From positions 186,001-250,000 of the forward strand of contig NZ_OZ035006.1 of the NCBI RefSeq assembly GCF_964031115.1: 64,000 bases of DNA, read 5' to 3'. Both the position numbers and the translations under genes were made by a program. The notes beneath the pieces are model-generated. The model was not told the origin of the DNA. It ran no database searches and worked only from the letters and a program-made list of their open reading frames with translations. Below are positions 10,707 through 21,457 of this stretch, piece after piece (the first letter of the stretch is position 1; each line of letters begins with the position of its first letter). Source of the DNA: Spiroplasma endosymbiont of Clivina fossor (GTDB lineage: Bacteria > Bacillota_I > Bacilli_A > Mycoplasmatales > Nriv7).

Positions 10707-12613
10707 TTAAGAGAACTTTTTTAATATCATTAATAAGATTGCTAAGGGTACTACAAATTCAAATAACATCTGAAATGCCGGAATAACTTCAAACACCGGA
10801 AAGGCGGTTTTGGTAAAATTAATCGTTGTTTTAGCAATATCCGCAAGGGGGCGAATTAAAAGATTAATCCCCGAAAGACCAAGTAGTGTCAATTCAACAC
10901 ACTAACAGAAGCGTGCTGAATGCCACAAGATATTGCGCTAAATAAGCCCCAATAAGAACAGTTGGGCGTAGGAATTAAATCATCGGTATTACCATTTATT
11001 CCGCCACCAATAAAAGCTGTTGAATTCAAAATATTAAAATCGTATAAAGAATAATGATATCCAGTGCTTTCATTTTTCTTTTTATATAGTGGAAAAGTCA
11101 GTGTAAAAATATTAATTCCATACATTACATCGACTTTAGCATTATAAAAATGCAGTTTATTACTAGTGGCGTTTCATAATTGATTATCATATGCTTTTAA
11201 CACATTAAAATCTATTTGATAAGAACTTTTACCAGTATTAAAACCATTGGCAATTTGTTTATCTTTAACAAAGAAATAGGAACGAAAAATCATATTCTTA
11301 CTATTGTCCATTATTGAACCAAAGTTAATTAAATACTGTTTGGGATAAAAAGTAATTAAGGAACGATAGAAAAAACCCATTTGTAAAACATTTTTAGGAA
11401 TTTGTTGCATCCCTTTGTAATCTAATTCTACATAAGTAGAGGCATCCATATCAAAACTGGCATAAAAAAATTGTACAAAAAACTCACCTAAAACTTTATA
11501 AAGTTTATTAAATAACCCATTAATAAAATCAATGGTTAAATCTTTTTGGTAATAAAGCATAAAATCCTTAAAATCAACTTTTAATTTATCATCATAGCGT
11601 AAAAAATGGAAGGTATTACCATAATAATTAACTTGTCCAAAAAAGGTATTAATAAAATCTCCTCCAAAACTTGTTCGCGAGCCAGATTTTCAAAGTGATT
11701 TACCATTTTCTAAAAACTCATTATAACCCACAATGCTACCATGCTCAGTTTTTATAGTAATAACATCACCAAAACTAGAAAAGGAAAGTTCTCTAAAAAT
11801 AATTTTTTCCATCATATCAGCTTCAGGATATGAATTTTTGCGACTTAAACTAAATTTACTATTTTGTTTAAAACCATTTAATTTAATTGATATTTCACTC
11901 ATATATTTAAAATTCTCATCAAAGAAATTAAAAATTGGCACTCAATATAAATAACTATAATTAAATTTATCAAAATCTCGGCGTTGTATCATTAAATAAT
12001 CAAGTTTATCTTGAAACTGATTATACTGATATTCACCATCATTTTTAGTTATTACTGTTGGTAATAATTGCTCGTTATCTTTTTCAGGTAAAGGAGGCAT
12101 TTCCGTCGAGAATGAAGTGATATGAAACATTTTCGTGTTAAGACCTTGTGGAACTTTCTTGTTAAGAAATACTTTAAAATTAATTAAATTATCAATAAAA
12201 TAAAATTCTTTAAAAGGTTTGAACTTATAAGAACCATTAGAACGATAAAAGTTATTAATTTGATTATAACCAGCACTATCTTTGTCAACAAATAATTGAA
12301 GGGCTGGTCTTTGAACAAAATCGCCATTACCTATTTGAATATCAAAATCACTAGAAAGCTTTAAATCAGTAGCATCAATTTCTAAATGATATGAACCCTG
12401 GCCATAACCACTAATTACTCAAGCACTTTTACCAATCTTGGAAAACTCTAATTCACAACTTTCACCACATTGACTGGTGTTTGTAGCTCGTTTTTCTCGT
12501 TTCATAAAAAATTGTTCCATATTAGGTTTTGGTGGTTGTTTTGTATCAAAGAACACCCCTAACGGTACCAAAATAATAAACATTACAATAAATCAAGAAA
12601 CAATCTTATGCAT
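10707..12613 (-). pseudogene. Plectrovirus ORF1, copy B, with one frameshift near the C-terminus
   Basis: Begins MHKIVSWFIVMF (signal anchor), then KREKR, then the variable domain shared with the next lipoprotein, then the conserved ORF1 body (LDYLMIQRRDFDKFNYSYLYW, SLITFYPKQYL). Near 10888 one base is missing compared with copies A and C: the first frame ends at 10856 while the final 60 residues (IRPLADIAKTTINF, hydrophobic tail) continue in another frame to 10707. A one-base deletion, assembly error or true inactivation are all possible. The gene overlaps the end of the preceding membrane protein gene by 8 bases. Confidence 0.82.
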
Positions 12614-12920
12614 CTCATCACACCTTAAAACTCTTTTTTATCGCTTTAAAAGCATCAGAAAATTTATACTGTTGATGTTGTGGACATTCACAATTAGCAA
12701 CTTGCATTTGATGCTTTCTAAAAACTTTATTAAAGTAATAACCCCTAATAATTAACTTAATACCAGTTATTAACAAATAAACGATTAATAATCAAAAATA
12801 CACCTTAAGAACTATATTTTGGAAATCAAACAATATAAAATCTTTAAAAAACTCATCTGTGTTAGTTCGAATTTTTGTTAAAAATATTCAAATCAGAGTA
12901 ATAAAACTATGAAATATAAT

Positions 12921-13988
12921 AGACTTCTTGCAAAATTAATATGATAATTATAATTTTTAAATTTAAAATAAATATAAAAGTGTTATTAAAATAATTTTTA
13001 GATTATTTTTACAAATATTTTGTCATTAAAACATAATAAAAATTATTATTTACAATAAAAAAAGACTGAAATTTTAAATTATCAAATATATTTAAACTAA
13101 TAGTTGTAAATTATAAATTGAAGCTATTAAATTAAATCTTAAAGCAAATCTTTTTCTACGATTTCGATATTTTTCACTAATAATTTTAAATTTTTTAAGT
13201 ATAGCAAAAACATTTTCAATAACAATTCTCATTTTTGAAATTCGCTCATTATTTTGCTTTTCTTCTTTATTTAAAGGGTTTTTCTTTGATTTTCTTTTAG
13301 GAATTAAAACATTATGATTAATTTTTTGTATGCCTTGATAACCTAAATCCACTAAAACAGTTGTTTCTGGTAAAAATTTAATTTTTGAATCTTTTAAAAT
13401 TTTAAAGTCATGGTTTTTACCATAAGAAAAATCAGAACTAATAATTTTTTTACTATCTTTTTCAATTATAACTTGTGTTTTTATTGTGTGTTTTTTCTTT
13501 TTTCCTGAGTAGTGCTGTTTTTGTCTTTTTTTGGGCGTTGGATTTGGCTTTCAGTTACATCAATTATAACAGTCTTATCTTTGAAATAATCTTTTAATAG
13601 TGATTTTTGACCAGTAAGTTGTTGAAAATTAGGGTGTTTTATTAAAGTGTCTTCAATTCATTTGATATTTCTATAACAACTACTTTCACTAATATCATAA
13701 CTTTTTGCAATATGAAAATAAGTTCTATATTCTCTTCAATATTCTAAAGTCATTAAAATACGATTTTCTAATGATAATTTATTGGTTCTTCCGCGACGAA
13801 ATCTCTTTTTTAATTCTTCTATTTTTAAAATTTCTAGCATTTTATTAAAAGTAGTATGTTTAATACCAGTTAATCTTAAAAAATTTTTATCACTTATTTG
13901 ATTATTTTTTTTAAATTTCATTTAAATTCCACCTTTTTATTAAAAACAACAATTCAATTATATTTTAAATTAATTTTGCAAGAAGTCT
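12921..13988 (-). mobile_element. IS5-family (ISL2-like) element, copy 2
   Basis: Full 1068-bp copy with AAT on both sides. It interrupts a prophage B membrane protein gene. Confidence 0.93.
13092..13921 (-). CDS. IS5-type transposase (ORFA/ORFB, -1 frameshift)
   Basis: Same sequence as the transposase at 3.2 kb, with the A7 slippery run and DDE residues preserved. Confidence 0.9.
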
Positions 13989-14063
13989 AATAAAAAAATG
14001 TATAAGACCTAAACAGCTTTTAAATCATTTAATACTTAATATTTTCTTTAACTTCTTCATTTT

Positions 14064-14309
14064 TTAACTCCTTAAAATTAAATATATTGTTGATAAAATA
14101 CAAATCGTTCCTAAAATTTGGAAAATCGGATGTTGGGAAAATAACCTTATCATTGGTTTAAACAAATCTAAAATTTTAATATTATTTGATAAAACTTTAT
14201 TAAAATATTCTAAACCTTCACGCACATAGGCTCATAAACTTAAAAAGTCATTTAAAGCAAAAATAGAAAAAACAGCAACAAGAATAAATAAAATTATCAA
14301 TTTAAACAT
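14064..14309 (-). CDS. Small plectrovirus membrane protein (81 aa, B lineage)
   Basis: Begins MFKLIILFILVAVF, has an N-terminal and a C-terminal hydrophobic segment, and ends LIL RS. The central part (FKPMIRLFSQHPIF) matches FKPMARTFSQHPIF in the 82-aa proteins of prophages C and E. Probable inner-membrane virion or assembly protein. Ends 3 bp before the next gene. Confidence 0.72.
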
Positions 14310-14318
14310 TTTAAAAAC

Positions 14319-14645
14319 CTACCTTTTTATTCGCCGTCCATGTTGATTAACTCACGGTCTATTTTTAGGACTATTACCACTGAATTTCTTAATTGGACCA
14401 CTAGATGATTTTTTCTTTGCTCCTCAATTAGCAACTGATTTTTGATATTTTTTACGAAAACCAACTTTTGGTCGTTCAATATGAATACCTAAAATACCAC
14501 CAATTACAAGATTTATTACAAGCATAATTAGCGGAAAAATAATAATGCGAATATCTGTTCCAGGAATGGTTAAAGTTCAAATTAAATCAAAAACTTTATA
14601 AAACATATCGCCAATCAAACTAGCCATTTTTTCTAAGTTTTCCAT
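14319..14645 (-). CDS. Small plectrovirus membrane protein with basic tail (108 aa)
   Basis: Starts MENLEKMASLIGDMFYKVFD, matching the 91-94-aa MENLAKMADFL proteins of C and E. One or two hydrophobic segments (about 20-55) are followed by a strongly basic tail (KKKSSSGPIKKFSGN, HGRRIKR) longer than in the other lineage. A minor virion protein or an exit-complex component is plausible. Confidence 0.72.
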
Positions 14646-14658
14646 TTTTTAAACTCCT

Positions 14659-15648
14659 TTACTTGTTTTTCTTCTTCAGATTATTTTTTAACTTAGTAAG
14701 TATCTTACTGAATTTTTCCATTTTTAAGTATTCTAACGCTTCAATATCCATTACATTATCATTTCAAAATTTATGTCGATAATTATCGTTCAAAGCACGA
14801 TTACTTAATTCACGCAAGAATGATAAATATTTATTATCATAAAGATTTAAAATTGACATCGGAATTTTCAATTTAAAGAAATAAATATCTAATTCCGGAA
14901 TGCTACGATACTTGATTTTGCGACCTTTTTTATCATTTTTTGCATTAATTAGAGTTAATCGTCATTGTTCGTATTCGCTTACCGATTTAAAAGTGCCATA
15001 AACAACTTGCAAATAGGGTCGGAAAATACTAACCGGTTTTTTTCTAATGCCAACAATTATTGAATTCGCAATATCACGAACTTTAACTCATATATGTTCA
15101 GCTCGTTGTCCGCTTGCTAATACGATATGGGTAAATTGTCGAGCCGAAGCGAAATATTCTTGTAAACCTTGGGTTACTCTATCATTTTCTTTATAGTCAG
15201 TTCCTTCTAAAAATAAGTTAGTTTCATCTCATAACAGCAAATGCTTTTCTTCTAATATCGGATAATTATAATCTAATAAAGACATATGCCCTAATGAAAG
15301 CATTTGTTTATCCGTAATCGGAAAAGTAGAAATCGTTTTTCAACCACTTAATAAGTAAGAAGCTAAAACCATTAAAGCGGTTTTTCCAGTTCCTAAGGCA
15401 CCAATTACTAAATTTAAAGGTGAATTTAATAAGAAATTAATAAAACTACGGCGAGCAAAAAAATGAGAAATTTTAGTATATAAAACATACAAAGCAATTA
15501 ATAAATAAATAATATCAAATAACATTCTTCAACTTTGGGGATTATAATAATGCAAAATCGCACCATAGAATCACGCAATAATAAATAAAGTGCGATTTAA
15601 AGTCACAAAATCATATAATCTTAAATTTATTTTTTTAAACAATAGCAT
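14659..15648 (-). CDS. Zot-like filamentous-phage assembly ATPase, copy B
   Basis: 329 aa. An N-terminal hydrophobic segment (about 45-65) is followed by Walker A (GALGTGKT) and Walker B (LLLWDETNLF). This pattern is that of pI/Zot-type proteins, which drive extrusion of filamentous phage through the membrane. Downstream segments (LGHMSLLDY, QEYFASARQFTHIVLASGQR) match the copies in C and E throughout. The basic C-terminus ends KNNLKKKNK. Intact. Confidence 0.85.
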
Positions 15649-15679
15649 CACTTAAATCACACTTTCTTTATTTTTATTA

Positions 15680-15922
15680 CTATCTGCCAGGCATTAATTT
15701 TTCAAACATTTTGAAAGCGATTAAAAATAAACCAATAATCACGCCAAGCAAGAAAACTCAATATGTAGCAAAGAAATTAACGACATTTGGCATATTGCCA
15801 CCAATAATATCAGTTCAAATATTACCAAATGCTTTAATTAATGCTTTTCATAAGTTAGTAACCGCTTGTTCACCAGTAATTGCTACTGGTGTATTTCCTT
15901 CTACTAAGAAATTTATTAACAT
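15680..15922 (-). CDS. Probable major coat protein (80 aa, B lineage)
   Basis: Small single-span protein starting MLINFLVEGNTPVAITGEQA. An amphipathic middle (TNLWKALIKAFGNIW) is followed by a hydrophobic helix (about 53-72) and a basic end. Size, hydrophobic profile and location just before the Zot-like ATPase gene fit the major coat protein of filamentous phage. The relative in C and E has the same layout (TKLWNAIITAFTKMWE). Assigned by position and profile. Confidence 0.72.
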
Positions 15923-15937
15923 ATAATCACCCCCTTT

Positions 15938-16168
15938 CTAAACAAAATATGATTTAACCTTATAAAATAAAATAACCATAAATAAGACAGTGAATACTAA
16001 TACCATTCAAAAGGCAATATTTGCTATTAAAAGTCAAAGTGGTTCTTTGGTTAAATCAATTTCTTTACCAGAAACTCACGCCGGAATAGTTGTAATTTGG
16101 ATAAATAAATCTCAAAAATACAATTTTGTCATTTCTCAATTTAAATCTTTTCAAGCAACTAAAAACAT
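15938..16168 (-). CDS. Small plectrovirus membrane protein (76 aa)
   Basis: Contains FWDLFIQITTIPAWVSGKEIDL followed by a hydrophobic stretch. It matches the 76-aa protein in C (FWDLFIQITTIPAHITGG) and its copy in E. Ten codons are TGA/Trp-rich. Function unknown; possibly a minor virion protein. Confidence 0.7.
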
Positions 16169-16173
16169 AATAA

Positions 16174-16323
16174 TTACCGCTTAAAAGGTCAAAAGAGTAG
16201 AAAAATAATTGCTGAGAAGAGCATTACAATTATTAAAATTGAAAACAAAAATACAACTTGGGGTGGTAAATCAGCAGTTGGATAAATTAATTCAATTAAT
16301 TCAATAATTATTTTTTTAAACAT
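16174..16323 (-). CDS. Very small membrane protein (49 aa)
   Basis: Starts MFKKIIIELIELIYPTADLPPQVVFL and has one hydrophobic helix. Its counterpart in C and F is the 53-aa MFWEIIMEFLKLFVPIEKMPAQVAFI. Too short for the usual gene cut-offs but conserved between lineages in the same position. Confidence 0.65.
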
Positions 16324-16332
16324 TTTCTAAAC

Positions 16333-16545
16333 CTACTTTTTAATTTCTTTTTCATCTTGTTCTAACAAATTTCGTTTAAACTTTGCAATAAATATTCGTT
16401 GTGAATAAGTAAAATCTTTTGGTAGCTGTTTTGCTTCACTACCATATTTCTTTTTATCTTTAAAAAACCGATAAATATTAACCGCAATATAGTATGCTAG
16501 TAATAATGTTAAAATCGTAAAAAATACTAATCCAAATATACTCAT
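16333..16545 (-). CDS. Small membrane protein (70 aa)
   Basis: Starts MSIFGLVFFTILTLLL (one N-terminal span), followed by a basic, hydrophilic tail with DFTYSQRIFIAKFKRNLLE. The counterparts in C and E (73 aa) end similarly with FTKDEKVFIARFEEW. Start after AAGGAGAA. Confidence 0.7.
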   Translation of the reverse strand: MSIFGLVFFTILTLLLAYYIAVNIYRFFKDKKKYGSEAKQLPKDFTYSQRIFIAKFKRNLLEQDEKEIKK

Positions 16546-16574
16546 CTTTCTTTTCTCCTTAATTTTCTAATTTT

Positions 16575-16751
16575 TTAATATGCAATATCAACACAAAGTC
16601 AATTATCACCAACTAAATCAGTTCTAACAGATTTAACTGCAGATTTAGACACTCAAAATTTTTGTTCTAATCCAGTTTTTTTATTAATAGAATATATAAA
16701 CTCTTGACAATAATCTTTGCCAGACTCATCCACATTAACTCACATTTTCAT
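16575..16751 (-). CDS. Small soluble protein (58 aa), B lineage only
   Basis: MKMWVNVDESGKDYCQEFIY... ends VDIAY. No hydrophobic segment, about three Trp codons as TGA. No counterpart was seen in prophages C and E. Function unknown; a nucleic-acid-binding or regulatory role cannot be excluded. Confidence 0.6.
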
Positions 16752-16817
16752 TTCTAAAACTCCTCAAAAAAATTGCAATAACTTAGTTAAATAACTCAAC
16801 TAACATAGATAATTAAC

Positions 16818-16843
16818 GGGCGGAGCATACGCTTTCCGCACCG
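16818..16843. other. GC-rich hairpin in B-lineage intergenic region
   Basis: GGGCGGA and TTCCGC(A)CC arms around a short loop form a stem that is strikingly G+C rich for this genome. It lies in a 160-bp gap without genes between two phage genes. Candidate replication or packaging signal. Confidence 0.45.
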
Positions 16844-16914
16844 TTTAAACACCATAAAAACTAACTAAAATATTTTTTTATTTACCCCTATTCTTAAAAC
16901 ACCGTAAAACATTT

Positions 16915-17244
16915 TTAAAATGAATTTTTAAAATAATCAAAACTTACAACCTTTTTATCATGTTCTTTTTCAGCAACAAAAAAACCTAACAACTCATGAC
17001 CTAAAATCAAACTAGACTCTTGACCTTTATCATTAATAAAAACTAACCGATATTCACCATCTCTAATTATTCCTATACAAATAGAATTATCATATTTTCC
17101 TTTATAAACAAATCGTTTCGAAAACCAAATACCAGTAGATTCATACAATCACGGAATTGCTGGTGCTTTAATAAGTACTGCATTTTGTGTTTCTTTTAAA
17201 AGATATTTTTCAGTATTTAAAAAAATATTTTCAATATTTCTCAT
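16915..17244 (-). CDS. First plectrovirus gene, 109-aa unknown protein
   Basis: MRNIENIFLNTEKYLLKETQ... has a mixed charged sequence and no membrane span (GIWFSKRFVYKGKYDNSICIGI, ELLGFFVAEKEHDKK). Orthologues start prophages C and E. An earlier in-frame ATG two codons upstream is possible; the start chosen matches the homologues. As the first gene after the iteron region it may be regulatory or act in ssDNA binding, but nothing in it identifies the role. Confidence 0.72.
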
Positions 17245-17250
17245 ATACAT

Positions 17251-17520
17251 ACCATCCTTACAATATTTAGTTATATTAAACTAAGTTATATTTAGCTTAG
17301 TTATCTAACTAAGTTAAATATTTATTTTTTTAAACATTTATGTTTAACAAAATTTGTTAGTAAACTTCGTTTACTAATTAACTTAGTTTATTATTATCAA
17401 GGCACAAAAAAATACAAGGCATAACTAAAAATAATAAATATTAATTTAACCTTATATTTCTTGTAATAAATAAATGAGCTCATATTTATTTATTAATTAA
17501 CAGCAAGTTTGTAAAAACCA
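17251..17520. promoter_or_regulatory. Iteron/hairpin region upstream of prophage B genes
   Basis: Contains at least four copies of AACTWAGTT in both orientations within about 60 bp, and a hairpin TTAGTAAAC-TTC-GTTTACTAA. Comparable clusters precede the first genes of C and E. The layout suits a repressor operator or replication origin. Confidence 0.5.
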
Positions 17521-17553
17521 AAATCTTGTCATATGTATATGGTTTCTACAAAT

Positions 17554-17738
17554 AAAAAGATTTTTCCTAATGACGCATCAGTTTTTAAAATATTTTATTT
17601 AGCATTTCAAAATATGGTTAAGAAATGAACGATGCCAATTCAAAATTGGGGTAGTGCAATTTCACATTTAATGATAAAATTTGAGGACAGAGTGAATTTA
17701 AGTTAATTACTTAGAGACACAGTTAATTGTACAGTTCC
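17554..17738 (+). mobile_element. IS256-type 3' remnant
   Basis: Same ~185-bp tail and breakpoint as the remnant at 4.27 kb; the right end reads ACAGTTCC. Confidence 0.82.
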
Positions 17739-17750
17739 TTAAAAAAAAAA

Positions 17751-18155
17751 ATCAATTTATACAGCAATTAATGAAGAAATAGCGCTAGTTGCTTTATTTC
17801 ATTTTTCAGAAAAATGAAATAAAAAGTATCCACAAATTACTAAATCATGAAAAAATAACTGAAATAATTTAATAATTTTTCTTGAATATCCTCAAGAATT
17901 TAGAAGGATTATTTACACAACTAATGCGATTGAATCTGTTAATAGTCAACTAAGAAAAGTTATTAAGAATAAAAAGATTTTTCCTAATGACGCATCAGTT
18001 TTTAAAATATTTTATTTAGCATTTCAAAATATGGTTAAGAAATGAACGATGCCAATTCAAAATTGGGGTAGTGCAATTTCACATTTAATGATAAAATTTG
18101 AGGTCAGAGTGAATTTAAGTTAATTACTTAGAGACACAGTTAATTGTACAGTCCC
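17751..18155 (+). mobile_element. IS256-type 3' remnant (longer)
   Basis: Carries the last ~125 codons of the transposase (from [12 protein letters not shown]) and the right end. It lies in tandem with the previous remnant and has several substitutions, so it is an older copy. It has replaced part of the prophage B leader. Confidence 0.85.
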
Positions 18156-18210
18156 TTTAATTCACTTGTATTTAATTTTCAAAGAACAAATTTTTAACAC
18201 CTTATAAAAT

Positions 18211-18237
18211 AAAAAGACAATCATTACTGACTGTCTT
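18211..18237 (-). terminator. Leader hairpin terminator, prophage B
   Basis: Inverted copy of the AAGACAGTC... hairpin found inside every R-type prophage end. Confidence 0.65.
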
Positions 18238-18260
18238 AATACTTATTCAAATCTTTTCCC

Positions 18261-18283
18261 ACCTAACAAAACTTTATGCGTCC
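18261..18283 (-). repeat. Prophage terminal inverted repeat, R type (prophage B border)
   Basis: Ends TATGCGTCC, exactly where ruvX coding sequence starts. It supplies the stop codon of ruvX. Confidence 0.75.
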
Positions 18284-18696
18284 AGATGCTGCAAATAATC
18301 AAAATAGTTTTGTAAAATTAATTGTGCTGCTAATTTATCTTTATTCATTTTTCGTTTTTTTCGTGAAACATTAGCAGTTAACATTATTTGATTAGCAGAT
18401 CGTGATGTTAATCTTTCATCTCATAAAATAATTTCGCAATTAGTTTTTGTTTTTAGTTGCAAAACAAAATCTTCAACCATTATTGTTGTTTTACTTTTAG
18501 ATCCATTCATATTTAAGGGATGACCAACAATAATTATATCAGGATTTTCTTGTTTAATAAATTGTAATACTAAATTAATAGCTTGAGAAAAATTATATTC
18601 AGGAAAATTAATTGTTGCTTTTGATAAACTAATAATTCCTTGACCAATAGCTAAGCCAATTGTTTTGCTACCCACATCTAAACCTATATATTTCAT
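18274..18696 (-). CDS. ruvX: Putative pre-16S rRNA nuclease / Holliday junction resolvase-like (YqgF family)
   Basis: 140 aa with the family pattern: [14 protein letters not shown] near the start, IIVGHPLNMNGSKS in the middle, LWDERLTS near residue 95. YqgF acts in maturation of 16S rRNA 5' ends. The final three codons come from the terminal repeat of the neighbouring prophage, so the natural C-terminus may have been replaced; the length is still normal. Its start overlaps the end of alaS by 13 bases, implying translational coupling, as often seen for alaS-ruvX in Firmicutes relatives. Confidence 0.93.
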
Positions 18697-21431
18697 AACA
18701 CATCTTCTTGTTTTAATTGCTGTAATAATTCTTGCATTTTTATCTCATTATTAAATCCACCTAAAGCTAATTGCATATTTCCGCCACCAGAACCTTGACA
18801 TTGTTTTGTTAAAGATTTAACAATTGTAACGGCACTTAATCCTTCTTTAATTAAAGATTCACTAACAACTACTAATAACGAATTTTTTGTATTAATATTT
18901 TTATTAGTAAAAATAATTACTAATTTATTATCTAATAACCGATATTTATCTGCTAATAACTTTAAAGTAGCAATCGCAAGGTCATTAAATTGATAAATTA
19001 AAATATTATATGTTGGCAATGAAATAATTTCCAGATTTTGATATTGATTAATTTGTTCTTTAATTAGTTTTTGTTCAACTTTTTTTTCTCATTTTTTAAA
19101 AGCAATTTGAAGTTCATAATATAATGTACGCAATTGTTTTCATGTCGCATTACTAATATTATTCATACTAGTAATGGTATTAAATAGTTGTTCAAGATAA
19201 CTATCTGTTAATAAATTTTTATTATATTTTGCCAATTTTTCAGCACTTTTTGTTTTTAAATCTTTAATTTGTTCATCATAATAATTATTTATTGTTAGTG
19301 TTGATGTTAAAGCTTGAAAGCGATAAATACCACTTCCTTTGGATTCAATACTAGTAATTAATAATTGTTCAATATCACCTGTATATTTAACGTGTGTTCC
19401 TCCACATAATTCAATAGAATAATTACCAAACTTAACAACACGAACTTCTTTGTCATATTTCTCGTTAAAAAAAGCCATGGCATTCATTTTAATTGCTTCA
19501 TCATAACTAGTAATATAAATTTCACAACTATCATTTTGTGCAATTCATTTAGTAACTAAATTATTAATAGCTTGTAAATTTTGGGTTGTAATTTCTTTAT
19601 TGTAAGCAATATCTAGTCGTAAATATTGATAGTTATTAAATGAACTAATTTGCATGGCATCAGCACCTAAAATTTCTCTAATCGCTGAATGCAATAAATG
19701 AGTTCCCGAATGATTTTTCATTCCATAATTACGATGATGATGATTAATAACAGCACAAACAATATCATTAGTTTTTAAAGTGCCGTTAACTTGTATCCGA
19801 TGAATGTGTTGCTTATTGGGTGCCAATTTGACATCAATAACTTCACCAAGCATTGTTGCATTACTAATTATTCCTGTATCGTTAGCTTGACCACCTTTTT
19901 CAGCATAAAATGGTGTGGCATCAAGTATCACATCAACAATATCATCTTTAACTGATGGTAACATTTCTTCACCATAAAATAAAGCTACCACTTTAGCTTG
20001 CGGATTTTCTTCTACTTCGTAACCAATAAAAATGCTAGGAATTTTTAAATCTAATAATAATTTATTTTGCATATCCATCGCTTCAATTTGTTGATTACTT
20101 CTTGCATTACGAGCATCTTTTCTTTGTGCTTCTAATAATTCATTATATCTTACTAAATCAATAGTAATTTTTTTTTCACTTGCTAACTCAATAGTTAAAT
20201 CAATCGGAAAACCATAAGTATCATATAATTTAAAAGCATTTTCAGTCGTAATTGTTTTTTCTTCAATTAACATTTCATTAAAATGATTAAGACCTTGTTT
20301 TAGATTATTAAAAAACTTTTCTTCTTCCTTTTTAACAGTACTAGTAATAATCTCTTCTTTTGCTTCTAAATGAGGATAATAATCTTTCATCAAATTAACA
20401 ACAATAATAACTAATTTATATAAAAACGGTTCATTAATGTGCAATTTATGACCATAAACCATTGCTCGACGAATTAAACGGCGAATAACATAACCACGAT
20501 CTTTATTACTAGGAAAAACACCATCACCAATAGCAAAAGAAATCGCTCTAATATGGTCACTAATAACTTTAAATGCAACATTAATTTTTGTTTGGTCATT
20601 AGATTTTTCAAAGATATTATTTGGATCATAAGAAACTTTAACTAATTTAGTAATGCCTTCAATTATCGGTAAAAATAAATCAGTTTCAAAATTAGTAGGT
20701 ACTTCTTGGATTATACAAGCCAATCGTTCTAACCCTGCCCCTGTATCAATATTTTTACGAGGTAAATCATGATAATTACCTTGTCCATCATTATTACTAT
20801 CTGAAAAAACAATATTTCAAATTTCTAAATAACGATCATTTTCAATATCATCTTGCAATAACTTCAAACCATAGTTTTCTTTATCTCAAACAATTCCCCG
20901 ATCATAAAAAATTTCCGTATTTGGACCACAAGGACCCTGACCCATATCTCAAAAGTTGGTATCACGACTCCCTAAAATAATCCGACTTGAATCTAAACCA
21001 ATAACTTCTTTTCAAATTTTAATGGTATCAGTATCATCTAGAAAAACAGTAACAATCAGTTTATTAGCATCAATACCTAATCATTGTTTACTAGTTAAAA
21101 ATTCTCAAGCAAAAACAATAGCCTCTTTTTTAAAATAATCACCAATTGAAAAATTACCTAGCATTTCAAATAAAGTATGATGTTTTGCTGTGTAACCAAC
21201 ATTTTCAATATCATTAGTTCGCAAGGCCTTTTGTGAGTTTACTAATCGTTGATGAGGTGGAGCTTTTCTACCATCAAAATACGGTTTTAAGGCTGCAACG
21301 CCAGAATTAATTCATAATAATGAATTATCATTAACAGGAATTAATGATGCACTAGGTAAAGCATAATGACCATTTTTAATAAAGAAATCAAGAAATTTCT
21401 GTCTAATCTCACTAGTTGTTAAGTATTTCAT
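18684..21431 (-). CDS. alaS: Alanyl-tRNA synthetase
   Basis: About 915 codons. Charges tRNA-Ala. Class II motifs are at the start ([31 protein letters not shown]), the editing domain shows [10 protein letters not shown] and CGGTH (zinc ligands), and the DHHA1-like C-terminal domain ends with [17 protein letters not shown] near the end is read as Trp, so the protein ends EDVLWNI with the TAG at 18684. The ORF appears intact across all TGA codons. A short spacer separates it from the AI-2E family gene upstream. Confidence 0.97.
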
Positions 21432-21457
21432 TAATTTATACCCCTTTAATTTAAAAT

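Larger units (their letters stand above)
12606..14060 (-). pseudogene. Plectrovirus membrane protein gene split by IS5-type element
   Basis: The 5' piece (14060 down to 13989) encodes MKKLKKILSIKW...GLIHFFI; the 3' piece (12920-12606) continues in the same frame if the IS and one target copy are removed. The restored protein is about 130 aa with two hydrophobic segments and a Cys/His-containing stretch (CECPQHQQ). It occupies the position of the 130-aa membrane protein of prophages C and E. Confidence 0.78.

Noticed and set aside
10707-10892. Separate small membrane protein gene at the end of ORF1-B
   Set aside because: It aligns with the C-terminal tail of ORF1-A and ORF1-C, so it is the frameshifted end of ORF1-B.
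17265-17330. AACTWAGTT repeats as CRISPR or tRNA-like structure
   Set aside because: Repeats are only nine bases, of mixed orientation and spacing; no cloverleaf found.
20956-21138. 60-aa plus frame
   Set aside because: Antisense of alaS.
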